Part shown: positions 1-5,823 of the stretch, piece by piece | Numbering within the stretch: the first letter of the stretch is position 1 | Layout: every line of letters starts with the position of its first letter | Assembly (NCBI GenBank): GCA_030612095.1 | Contig: JAUWOO010000054.1 | Location: forward strand, 1 to 10,497 | Length of the DNA stretch: 10,497 bases | Source of the DNA: Thermoplasmatota archaeon | GTDB lineage: Archaea > Thermoplasmatota > E2 > DHVEG-1 | Direction: 5' to 3' | Program-made: the position numbers and the translations under genes | Notes under the pieces: model-generated | Told to the model about the DNA's origin: nothing | The model's database searches: none | The model's input: only the letters and a program-made list of their open reading frames with translations

Positions 1-108
1 TTTTAAGCATATCCTGCTGTTTTTTCTGACATCAGTATTTTTCACAATAACATATTTTTAAAAATTTCAAAAATTTTATATAATTGTAGTTACAAATATA
101 TATGTTGG

Positions 109-333
109 ATGGAAGAGGTGTTTTTCTGGGACGATCCAGACCGTAAACCAAACAAAACTGTAATGTATAATAGGTATCAATCAATCCCTCGATGGAAGGC
201 TCTATTGAAAGCATCTAAAGATAAGCATTTAGATTACATAAAGAAACGCTATAATGTGTATGTGTATCGCTCATTACCATATCCTCCCAATTCTAAAAGT
301 AAAAAGGATATCAGACCAAAATTTTTGATATAA
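109..333 (+). CDS. Small hypothetical protein (74 aa), basic, family not recognised
   Basis: The ORF runs from ATG to TAA and encodes 74 residues. The N-terminus is acidic and aromatic (MEEVFFWDDPD); the rest is Lys/Arg- and Tyr-rich with a Pro-rich patch (LPYPPNSKSKK). I see no signal peptide, membrane segment or cysteine motif, so it would be cytoplasmic. A TATA-like stretch (TTTTATATAA, about 75-84) lies roughly 25-30 nt upstream, so an archaeal transcript could start only a few nucleotides before the ATG. There is no convincing ribosome binding site, which agrees with a near-leaderless message. No function can be assigned. A 60-codon ORF overlaps it on the other strand, but that one has low-complexity Tyr/Ile/Phe content and looks like a shadow. 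The gene could be real or a chance ORF in AT-rich DNA; the promoter spacing and balanced composition favour real. Confidence 0.42.
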   Translation: MEEVFFWDDPDRKPNKTVMYNRYQSIPRWKALLKASKDKHLDYIKKRYNVYVYRSLPYPPNSKSKKDIRPKFLI

Positions 334-508
334 ACTGCTAAAAAGACAAGTTTTGTTTTTCATAAAAAACATCCAAAAGAATTATCAGAACTAAAATGAT
401 ATTGGGTATTGCTTAGTACGGATCTCAGTTTCGACAATAATTGGTTCAATTCGGATAGTGATTACAATTTATGGAATGCAACAAAAATGATTTATCGGAG
501 GCATCATT

Positions 509-925
509 ATGAAGACATACGAACTTATTGAACATACGGCGGATGTAGGTATAAAAGCATATGGCAAAAACATTTCAGAAGCTTTCGAAAATGCAGCTAA
601 AGGCATGTTCGACATCATTACAGACAAATCTGAGGTAGAGGCTGTTGGAGAGTATGAAATTCATTTAGAAGCACCGGATTTGGAACAATTGTTGGTTGAT
701 TGGTTATCTGAACTATTGTTTTTAAACAGTGCAAAAAATCTGGTTTTTAGTTTTTTCAAGGTAGAACTTGACGAAAAGAACATCAGTCTTTCCGCGCATG
801 TTTTCGGTGAAAAATATAACATATCTAAACATAAGATTGGTATGGAGATAAAAGCCGTAACATATCATATTCTAGAAGTAAGGAATAAACGTCCTTATCA
901 TGTCCAGGTTCTTTTTGATATATGA
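509..925 (+). CDS. Archease, cofactor of the tRNA ligase RtcB
   Basis: The product is a cytoplasmic protein of 138 residues, the usual archease length. In this family the protein helps RtcB, the RNA ligase for tRNA splicing and RNA repair, complete the guanylylated-histidine step and allows multiple turnover. Family features seen here are the N-terminal HTADVGI motif (residues 9-15, with Asp12 as expected metal ligand), the AFENAAKGMFDI helix (25-36), the LEQLLVDWLSELLFL helix (58-72), the conserved segment ISKHKIGMEIKAVTYH (105-120), and a C-terminus ending in Asp137-Ile138, where the acidic residue completes the metal site. The ATG is well placed 7 nt after a strong GGAGG (497-501). No rtcB is in the window. 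The 175-nt gap upstream and the T-rich stretch after the stop (about 953-961) suggest a single-gene transcript. Assignment is secure from sequence motifs. Confidence 0.95.
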   Translation: MKTYELIEHTADVGIKAYGKNISEAFENAAKGMFDIITDKSEVEAVGEYEIHLEAPDLEQLLVDWLSELLFLNSAKNLVFSFFKVELDEKNISLSAHVFGEKYNISKHKIGMEIKAVTYHILEVRNKRPYHVQVLFDI

Positions 926-1001
926 TGAAAATTAATACTTTCAACCAACCTATATTTTTGTTTAAATAGTTAAGACACTGTTTCCTTTTTAAAGCAGTTG
1001 A

Positions 1002-1060
1002 CCGGACGGTCCTCACCATTGATCAATACCACTTTTTCTTCTCTCGAAACCCCCGTCCGG
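1002..1060. repeat. GC-rich inverted repeat with direct-repeat tails; possible structured RNA
   Basis: CCGGACGG (1002-1009) is perfectly complementary in inverted orientation to CCGTCCGG (1053-1060), giving an 8-bp stem closing a 43-nt loop. A perfect 10-bp palindrome, ATTGATCAAT, sits inside the loop (1018-1027). TCCTCAC occurs just after each arm (1010-1016 and 1065-1071). The surrounding 1001-1090 block is about 54 percent G+C (49 of 90 bases) in otherwise AT-rich DNA and has no convincing ORF. TATA-like sequences exist on both sides: TTTAAATA (960-967) reading + and a copy around 1093-1102 reading -. High local G+C with pairing arms is what structured RNAs look like in AT-rich archaea, but I recognise no tRNA, SRP, RNase P or box C/D pattern. 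It could also be a mobile-element scar. Confidence 0.4.
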
Positions 1061-1090
1061 CTTCTCCTCACACGGATGGAGCTGTAGGGT

Positions 1091-1101
1091 AAATATTATA
1101 T
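1091..1101 (+). promoter_or_regulatory. Putative TATA box for the DUF1858 gene
   Basis: An AAATATTATAT stretch lies about 40-50 nt before the ATG at 1142. An archaeal start about 25 nt downstream of it would give a leader of roughly 20 nt that includes the GGTGA ribosome binding site (1132-1136). The same A/T block could serve the opposite strand. Assigned by spacing and composition only. Confidence 0.35.
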
Positions 1102-1141
1102 GGGGCATTTTAATAACGATTGTTAATAATTGGTGAAAATA

Positions 1142-1348
1142 ATGGCAGATAATAAGATTACGGAAGATATGAACATAAAAGAAGTTATTGATAAATATCC
1201 AGAGACGGTAAGTGTTTTTGCTAAATACAACATGGGTTGTATTGGTTGCATTGCCGCATCATTTGAAAAAATAAAGGATATTGCCGGTGTTCACGGTGTT
1301 GATGTAAAATCTTTTGTTAACGATCTTAATTCCGCCGTAAAAAATTAG
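1142..1348 (+). CDS. DUF1858-domain protein (68 aa) with a CIGC motif
   Basis: The product is a small soluble protein. It shows the pattern of the DUF1858 family (hybrid-cluster-protein-associated disulfide domain): a start ITEDMNIKEVIDKYPETV, then MGCIGCIAASFEKI (31-44) with the Cys33-x-x-Cys36 pair, and an AGVHGVDV segment near the end. Family members are presumed redox or metal-related and accompany hybrid cluster proteins or molybdopterin/redox enzymes, but no enzymatic role is established. The ATG at 1142 is preferred over an in-frame TTG at 1130 because GGTGA (1132-1136) lies 5 nt before it and the family begins at this point. The gene stands alone and converges on nikR with an 8-nt gap. 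Whether the Cys pair has anything to do with nickel is unknown. Confidence 0.85.
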   Translation: MADNKITEDMNIKEVIDKYPETVSVFAKYNMGCIGCIAASFEKIKDIAGVHGVDVKSFVNDLNSAVKN

Positions 1349-1356
1349 TAATATTT

Positions 1357-1767
1357 CTATAAGGAGCCCTTGGTTATTACAAGCTCTCCATGTTTTATTC
1401 CTTTCAATGATTTAATGTTATCTGCAAGTTTTTGTATTTTACCAGTTTTTCCCTTCAGGACAAGAACTTCAAGGCAATTATCGCGATCGATGTGTATATG
1501 TGTTGTTGACAGTATTTCTTTGGTATGGTCATGTTGTAGATCAAGGAGCTTGTTTGTAAGGTTTCCCGTGTGGTGGTCGTATATCATTGTTAATGTGCCT
1601 ATTGATTCTGCATTAGGGTTTTTGTTCTCCTCTCTTATGAGATTCTTCCGTACAAGATCCCGTATCGCCTCTGAGCGATTCGTATACCCTTCCTTTTTGA
1701 TAATCTTGTCAAATTTTTTGAGAAGATCCGGTTCGATTGATACGCCAAATCTAGTTATTTTTTCCAT
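1357..1767 (-). CDS. nikR: Nickel-responsive transcriptional repressor NikR
   Basis: This 136-residue cytoplasmic regulator has the NikR layout. An N-terminal ribbon-helix-helix DNA-binding domain (about 1-50; ITRFGVSIEPDLLKKFD, then YTNRSEAIRDLVRKNLI) is followed by an ACT-like nickel-sensing, tetramerising domain (about 55-136). The nickel ligands known from E. coli NikR (His76, His87, His89, Cys95) have exact spacing equivalents at His79 (QHDH), His90 and His92 (THIHID) and Cys98 (DNCLEVLVLKG), so the sensor should work. The ORF extends to a GTG at 1797, but that start lies inside a probable operator half-site and would add ten non-family residues; the ATG at 1767 gives the normal length. 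It is transcribed divergently from the nickel importer operon, as expected for its repressor, and may regulate itself through the shared intergenic region. Confidence 0.95.
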   Translation of the reverse strand: MEKITRFGVSIEPDLLKKFDKIIKKEGYTNRSEAIRDLVRKNLIREENKNPNAESIGTLTMIYDHHTGNLTNKLLDLQHDHTKEILSTTHIHIDRDNCLEVLVLKGKTGKIQKLADNIKSLKGIKHGELVITKGSL

Positions 1768-1786
1768 GATAACACTCTTCACACAT

Positions 1787-1871
1787 AATCGTGTCACGAA
1801 TATAAATTTTTTGTTACCCCAAATTTTATAAATAATACTTTAATACTCCGTAACACGATTTTAAAAATCGT
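1787..1871. promoter_or_regulatory. Divergent nikR / nikK promoter region with probable NikR operators
   Basis: Two sequence symmetries lie between nikR and nikK. AATCGTGTCACG (1787-1798) is an inverted copy of CGTAACACGATT (1849-1860), matching at 11 of 12 positions, with 50 bp between. The right-hand copy overlaps a perfect palindrome, ACGATTTT-A-AAAATCGT (1855-1871). A TATA-like TTTATAAA (about 1826-1833) lies about 60 nt before the nikK ATG, so the transcription start should fall near 1855, within the right-hand element. TTTATATT read on the minus strand (about 1799-1806) is a candidate TATA box for nikR, next to the left-hand element. NikR proteins bind dyad-symmetric operators, so occupancy here could block both promoters. 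Binding is inferred; the symmetries are directly visible. Confidence 0.7.
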
Positions 1872-1892
1872 AATAATGCGGGGGAAAAAGTT

Positions 1893-2867
1893 ATGAATAA
1901 AAAAGCAATAAAAACTGAAGCTAGTATTTTGCTGGCCATGTTTATTCTGATTGGAATTACTGGAATTGGAAGTGCACATTTTAATTTCTTTTTGCCTGAT
2001 GAATGGTCAATGGATACTTCAACGGCAAACGAGGTAGAAATTATCTGGGGTCATCCCTATGAAGGAATTTATTTTGATGCACCAACGATAACGGAAGTTG
2101 GGGTTGTCAAACCAGATGGAACTAAAGATACGCTTTCCACAACGGCTATAACTGTGACTGGTGAAGAAGGAAGTGCAAGTGCATATAAAGTTTCATTCAC
2201 ACCTGACGAAACACTCGACGATAGTGGACGTGGGGATTACATTATATACGCTGACTTTGAAGCACTACATGTAGAGGACGAAGAGGTGACATGGGAAGAT
2301 CATGTAAAAGCTATAGTCCACTATAAGGGAAGCACCGGTTGGGATCACAAAACAGGCCAGATCATGGAAATAGTTCCGCTGACACGCCCTTATGGATTAG
2401 AGGAGGGTTTTGTTTTTGTTGGACAAGTTTTGTATAATGGAAATCCCTTGGCTGATGCATCTGTTGAAATTGAGAAATATTATCCTGTTGGGGAGGCACT
2501 GGATCCACTTCCAGAAGAACCGATGATAACAAGGGAAACCAAGACTGATGCAAATGGTGTATTTTCTTTCACACTTGATGAACCTGGCATATGGGTAACC
2601 GCAGCAACTAATACAGTAAATGAAGTAGACATAAGAGGTATACTCCAAATATATGTTGAAGAAACATTCCCGGAGGGAAAAACAGACACTTCAGCGATAG
2701 ATGCATTAAGTTCACAACTGGCAACGTTATCAGATAAAGTAGCAGATTTGGAGGAACAGACTTCCACTGTTGGGGATAACATGTATGCCTTAGTAGCTTT
2801 AGTAATTGCAATAATTGCAGTATTAATTGCATTAGCGGGCATTGCCAAAGGTAGTAAAAAGAAATAA
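1893..2867 (+). CDS. nikK: NikK-type extracytoplasmic nickel-binding component (DUF4198 family), membrane-anchored
   Basis: First gene of the importer operon, 324 residues. Residues 1-28 form a signal peptide (KK-rich start, hydrophobic core, GSA before the predicted cleavage), so the mature protein would begin HFNFFLPDEW. The body fits the DUF4198 family of metal-transport-associated Ig-like proteins: WGHPYEG near residue 54, a His-containing stretch (EDHVKAIVHYKGSTGWDH), and a second Ig-like module with TDANGVFSFTLDEPG. A short coiled-coil-like segment (about 266-295) leads to a C-terminal membrane helix (about 299-317) and a GSKKK tail, so it is probably tethered to the outer face of the membrane. 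In NikKMLQO systems this protein is thought to capture or hand over nickel. The ATG follows GGGGGAAA (1880-1887). No other close homologue was considered likelier; metal specificity rests on the linked NikR. Confidence 0.83.
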   Translation: MNKKAIKTEASILLAMFILIGITGIGSAHFNFFLPDEWSMDTSTANEVEIIWGHPYEGIYFDAPTITEVGVVKPDGTKDTLSTTAITVTGEEGSASAYKVSFTPDETLDDSGRGDYIIYADFEALHVEDEEVTWEDHVKAIVHYKGSTGWDHKTGQIMEIVPLTRPYGLEEGFVFVGQVLYNGNPLADASVEIEKYYPVGEALDPLPEEPMITRETKTDANGVFSFTLDEPGIWVTAATNTVNEVDIRGILQIYVEETFPEGKTDTSAIDALSSQLATLSDKVADLEEQTSTVGDNMYALVALVIAIIAVLIALAGIAKGSKKK

Positions 2868-2908
2868 CAGAAAGTAGATGGAAAAATAGTTCATGTCAAG
2901 AGCAAACA

Positions 2909-2922
2909 GCGATATAAATCGC
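2909..2922 (+). other. Small hairpin in the nikK-nikM intergenic gap
   Basis: GCGAT (2909-2913) and ATCGC (2918-2922) can pair across a 4-nt loop. This is the only sizeable gap (113 nt) inside the operon. The hairpin might protect the 3' end of the nikK message or reduce read-through, so that the binding protein is made in excess over the membrane subunits. The stem is only 5 bp, so this is tentative. Confidence 0.25.
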
Positions 2923-2980
2923 CCACTTTTGACTTTCCAAAGATGAGAAAAGGCCGCATTTGCCTGGGGGAGAAAGATTA

Positions 2981-3595
2981 ATGGTACATATAGCAGATGG
3001 AATTCTTGCACCAGAAATATGGATTTCTGGTTTTATACTAACGGGTGTTTTATTAATATACACTTTATCAAAGATAAAGATTGAAGATGTTCCAAAAATA
3101 TCATTAGTCGCCTCAGCTGTTTTTGTCTCGTCTCTACTTTATGTTCCTCTAGGTCCGTCAAGCGTACATCTCTTATTTGTAGGACTTGCAGGAATATTGC
3201 TCGGTCTGGGTGCGTTTCCCGCTGTTTTTCTTGCGGTTGTTTTGCAGGCATTTCTCTTCCAGCACGGGGGAGTAACAACCATAGGGATTAACTCTCTTAC
3301 AATGGGGTTGCCAGCACTTATCTCCTATGGTATTTTTGTAGTTGTGATAAAAAAATTATCGTGGAAAAAGAGGTTCGTATTCGGGGGAAGTTTAGCCGGA
3401 GGTATTGCAATACTTCTTGCAGTATTACTTACGTCTACTGTTCTTGTGGTGACCGGGAAAGAATTCATTGGTTTAGTGGTATTACTTGTAGCATCTCATA
3501 TTCCTGTCATCGTTATTGAGACTGTCTTGGTTGGAGGGATAACGGAGTTTTTACAAAAGGTAAAACCTGAAATGTTAGTCGAGGTGAAAAAATGA
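2981..3595 (+). CDS. nikM: NikM, substrate-specific (S) membrane subunit of the ECF nickel importer
   Basis: A 204-residue integral membrane protein of the CbiM/NikM family. It begins MVHIADGILAPEIW, the family's N-terminal metal-binding loop (usually MHIPDG), and carries the second conserved histidine at His63 in LGPSSVHLLFVGLAG. Several hydrophobic segments follow, including long ones around 65-85, 100-120 and 140-185. In characterised NikM the metal is held by the amino terminus and His2 together with this internal His. The in-frame TTG at 2960 is rejected: the ATG at 2981 has GGGGGAGA (2966-2973) ahead of it and gives the conserved N-terminus. Here Val separates Met1 from His. Methionine removal would restore His to position 2. 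The gene ends with a 4-nt ATGA overlap into nikL. Confidence 0.93.
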   Translation: MVHIADGILAPEIWISGFILTGVLLIYTLSKIKIEDVPKISLVASAVFVSSLLYVPLGPSSVHLLFVGLAGILLGLGAFPAVFLAVVLQAFLFQHGGVTTIGINSLTMGLPALISYGIFVVVIKKLSWKKRFVFGGSLAGGIAILLAVLLTSTVLVVTGKEFIGLVVLLVASHIPVIVIETVLVGGITEFLQKVKPEMLVEVKK

Positions 3596-4050
3596 AAAAA
3601 AAGCAGAGAAATTTTCTTAGAGCCATATACTTAATTCTTTTGATTTTAACAATAGCTTCTATGTCTGTTAGTGCTCACAGAATTTATCTAGATGTTGTAC
3701 AACAGACCATTACGGTTGAGGCATATTATGGTGATGGGAAAGCTGCAAAAAATGCAGATATTACGGTGTATAAAGCAGACGGTGAAATATATCTCAATGG
3801 TACAACAGATGAAGATGGACTATTTAGTTTCAAAATAGTGGAGGGGGTTGATTCTAAGAATCTTACCATTGAGGTGGAACAGGTTGGGCATAAGGATTCG
3901 ATTACCATTGGTAGCAGTTCTATTGCTAGTGAGAGAGATGAGCCCTTTCTGCCCTTTCAAGCAATTGCTGGATTCGGATATATTTTAGGAATTACTGGTA
4001 TTGTCACTTTTTATGGTTCTTGGAAAATGAAAAGTACCGGGAAGAAATAA
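3592..4050 (+). CDS. nikL: NikL-like accessory component: secreted Ig-like domain with C-terminal membrane anchor
   Basis: A 152-residue protein with a signal peptide (1-28, ending SVSA) and predicted mature start HRIYLDVVQQ. It has one Ig-like/carboxypeptidase-regulatory-type domain (about 30-110; EAYYGDGKAAKNADITVY, then TTDEDGLFSFKI) and a C-terminal hydrophobic segment (about 121-144, FQAIAGFGYILGITGIVTF) with a KSTGKK tail on the inner side. The arrangement matches the small NikL partner of NikM in NikKMLQO-type systems, which takes the place of CbiN/NikN. The domain resembles the second Ig-like module of NikK upstream. Translation is probably coupled to nikM (ATGA overlap); GAGGTGA (3581-3587) also serves as its ribosome binding site. 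Function is by family and context; the exact role of NikL is poorly known. Confidence 0.8.
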   Translation: MKKKQRNFLRAIYLILLILTIASMSVSAHRIYLDVVQQTITVEAYYGDGKAAKNADITVYKADGEIYLNGTTDEDGLFSFKIVEGVDSKNLTIEVEQVGHKDSITIGSSSIASERDEPFLPFQAIAGFGYILGITGIVTFYGSWKMKSTGKK

Positions 4051-4051
4051 A

Positions 4052-4846
4052 ATGACACATTTTGATATTGATAAGTATGCATACCTAAAATCCCCTTTTC
4101 ATAATTTTGATCCACGGGCTAAAGTGTTATGTTTTCTCCTCCTGATTTTTTCCATTGTGTTACTTAACGACATCAGGGTATTGTTAATTGCTTTTATAAG
4201 CACAATTATCCTAGTACTAATTTCTAAAATACCTTTACTATTTATTTTGAAGCGATTTAAATGGGTGGCGCTTTTTATCTTTGCAGTTTTGGTAGTTCTT
4301 CCTTTTACTGTACCTGGAGAAAATGCATTTTACATTGGATTTCTTTCGGTTTCTCATAGCGGCATATTGCTTGCCACTAGGGTTTCTCTAAAAGCGTTTT
4401 CAGTGATGCTGCTTATTTTTCCAATGCTTTCGACAATGAAGTTTGTAATTTTTATAAAAACACTTGAACATTTTAAGATACCAGATAAACTCGTTCAAAT
4501 GATCTCCTTTATTTATAGATATATCTTTGTTGTTTCAAACGAGTTTCAAAGGACGCTACGATCGGTTTCATCACGAAATGTTGGAAAAAAAACACGGATA
4601 TTTCGTCATCATATTCTAAGTAATATTATCGGAATGACTCTTGTACGCAGTTATGAACGGGGGGAAAGAATAAGAATTGCAATGCTTTCCCGCGGCTACA
4701 ACGGAAATATGAAGACACTAAATTCATTCAGAATGACAAAAAAAGATTTGATAAAATGTTCGATAATTATCATATGGTCAATATCACTGCATGTAATTGT
4801 TTTAACAAAAATACTTGACTTGGCAAGGGTGGTAAATAGTGTCTGA
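4052..4846 (+). CDS. nikQ: NikQ, transmembrane coupling (T) subunit of the ECF nickel importer
   Basis: A 264-residue EcfT/CbiQ-family membrane protein. The N-terminus carries the family signature FDPRAKVLCFLLL (19-31), followed by hydrophobic helices (about 24-62, 69-87, 105-130 and a last one near 236-255). The cytoplasmic coupling region contains SYERGERIRIAML and SRGYNG, corresponding to the two EcfT motifs that dock into the ATPase subunits. It passes the force of ATP hydrolysis from NikO to NikM. The ATG lies one nucleotide after the nikL stop and the gene overlaps nikO by 8 nt, so the genes are co-transcribed and probably translationally coupled. CbiQ (cobalt) and NikQ are not separable by this sequence alone; nickel is chosen because of the adjacent nikR. 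Confidence 0.92.
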   Translation: MTHFDIDKYAYLKSPFHNFDPRAKVLCFLLLIFSIVLLNDIRVLLIAFISTIILVLISKIPLLFILKRFKWVALFIFAVLVVLPFTVPGENAFYIGFLSVSHSGILLATRVSLKAFSVMLLIFPMLSTMKFVIFIKTLEHFKIPDKLVQMISFIYRYIFVVSNEFQRTLRSVSSRNVGKKTRIFRHHILSNIIGMTLVRSYERGERIRIAMLSRGYNGNMKTLNSFRMTKKDLIKCSIIIIWSISLHVIVLTKILDLARVVNSV

Positions 4847-5693
4847 TAATAGAGACATTATTGTAAAAAATCTAAGTTACACATATCCTGATGGTACTCC
4901 TGCATTGAAGGATGTATGTTTTGAAATAACTAAAGGAGAAAATGTTGCTCTTGTTGGTCAGAATGGTGCCGGAAAATCAACACTGCTATTGCACCTTAAT
5001 GGAGTCATAGAAAACAACAACGGATGTATTACCATTGTAGGAAAACAATTAGATAAAAAGAATGTCCCAGATATTAGAAAAAAAGTTGGAGTTGTTTTTC
5101 AGGATCCTGATGATCAATTGTTCATGTCAACGGTTTTTGATGATGTTGCTTTTGGCCCTATAAATATGGGATTCTCAGAAGAAACAGTTAAAGAACGAGT
5201 TAAGAAGTCACTTCAAAAGGTTGGTCTTTCTGGTTTTGAGGAGAGATGTCCACATCATTTGAGTTTTGGTGAGAAAAAAAGAATATCCGTTGCCACTGTT
5301 CTTTCAATGACGCCAGATATTCTTCTTCTCGATGAGCCAACGTCGAACTTAGATCCAGGCGGCAGACGAAACATAATAGAAACTCTTAAAACACTTGATT
5401 CAACGAAAATTATCGCATCGCACGATATTGAATCGTTACTCGAAATCTGTGATAACGCTATCTTAATGGATAAGGGCAGGGTTGTCGCGACTGGTAGATC
5501 GGAGGATATATTAACTGACATCGAACTTCTGAACTCCCATGGTTTAGAGGCTCCATCAATCGTTAAGATGTTGGGCGATGACGTTATTCCATTGTTAAGA
5601 GATAATTTTGATAGTTCTCAAATAAAAAGGCATGAGAAAACAATAAAGAAAGCAATCTCTAAAAAGAGAAAAAAGGAGATTTTCTGTAAATGA
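4839..5693 (+). CDS. nikO: NikO, ATP-binding (A) subunit of the ECF nickel importer
   Basis: A 284-residue ABC ATPase of the CbiO/EcfA family on the cytoplasmic face of the importer. All motifs are present in order: Walker A GQNGAGKST (40-48), Q-loop Gln88 in VFQDPDDQLF, signature LSFGEKKR (141-148), Walker B ILLLDEP (161-167), D-loop SNLD (169-172) and switch His195 (ASHD). The LSFG form of the signature is normal in CbiO proteins. The C-terminal tail is strongly basic (about 262-284, with KKRKK). The start is a GTG inside the end of nikQ, preceded by AAGGGTGG. It is the only ATPase in the operon, so it should work as a homodimer. It is the last gene of the operon. Confidence 0.95.
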   Translation: MSDNRDIIVKNLSYTYPDGTPALKDVCFEITKGENVALVGQNGAGKSTLLLHLNGVIENNNGCITIVGKQLDKKNVPDIRKKVGVVFQDPDDQLFMSTVFDDVAFGPINMGFSEETVKERVKKSLQKVGLSGFEERCPHHLSFGEKKRISVATVLSMTPDILLLDEPTSNLDPGGRRNIIETLKTLDSTKIIASHDIESLLEICDNAILMDKGRVVATGRSEDILTDIELLNSHGLEAPSIVKMLGDDVIPLLRDNFDSSQIKRHEKTIKKAISKKRKKEIFCK

Positions 5694-5728
5694 AAAAACT
5701 GGAATTCTTCACATATATAAATACGTAC

Positions 5729-5742
5729 TTTCTCTAATTTTT
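5729..5742 (+). terminator. T-rich stretch, possible end of the nickel operon
   Basis: A pyrimidine/T-rich run (TTTCTCTAATTTTT) lies about 35 nt after the nikO stop. Archaeal transcription often stops at T-rich sequence without a hairpin. It is tentative because A/T-rich runs are common here. Confidence 0.3.
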
Positions 5743-5783
5743 GTGTGTTCCTATATTGACAGCAACATAGAGATGTGCGCTTA

Positions 5784-5791
5784 TTTATATA
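5784..5791 (+). promoter_or_regulatory. Putative TATA box for the C25 peptidase gene
   Basis: TTTATATA lies about 33-40 nt before the ATG at 5824, so transcription would begin around 5812-5816, just ahead of the GGGGGAG ribosome binding site (5815-5821). A second candidate, ATATATAAAT (about 5712-5722), would give a leader of roughly 80 nt. Position and composition are the only evidence. Confidence 0.45.
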
Positions 5792-5823
5792 ATCATATAA
5801 TTATATATCCTTGTGGGGGAGAA

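Noticed and set aside
2..61. Open frame entering from the left edge, ending at TAA (59-61), with a hydrophobic translation (FKHILLFFLTSVFFTITYF).
   Set aside because: It could be the last membrane helix of an upstream protein, but T-rich DNA encodes Phe/Leu/Ile-rich peptides by chance and 19 codons are too few to support a gene.
32..214. 60-codon minus-strand ORF rich in Tyr, Ile and Cys.
   Set aside because: It overlaps the better-supported plus-strand ORF at 109-333, lacks a promoter-like sequence and has the low-complexity composition of AT-rich shadow frames.
421..475. GGTTCAATTC (about 442-451), resembling a tRNA T-arm.
   Set aside because: The flanking bases do not pair as a T-stem and no acceptor, D or anticodon arm can be drawn around it.
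1765..1797. Longer NikR with a GTG start at 1797.
   Set aside because: The ten added residues do not match NikR N-termini and the GTG lies in the inverted repeat; the ATG at 1767 gives the usual length.
1370..1831. 153-codon plus-strand ORF antisense to nikR.
   Set aside because: It is a mirror of nikR, whose nickel ligands and DNA-binding motifs are unmistakable; the antisense translation shows no family pattern.
2480..2848. 122-codon minus-strand ORF inside nikK.
   Set aside because: It is a shadow frame rich in Ser/Ala/Val opposite the nikK coding strand; the nikK frame has a signal peptide, domain motifs and an anchor.
5265..5288. ABC signature LSFGE in NikO instead of LSGGQ.
   Set aside because: LSFG-type signatures are common in CbiO/EcfA ATPases, so this is normal family variation rather than a defect.
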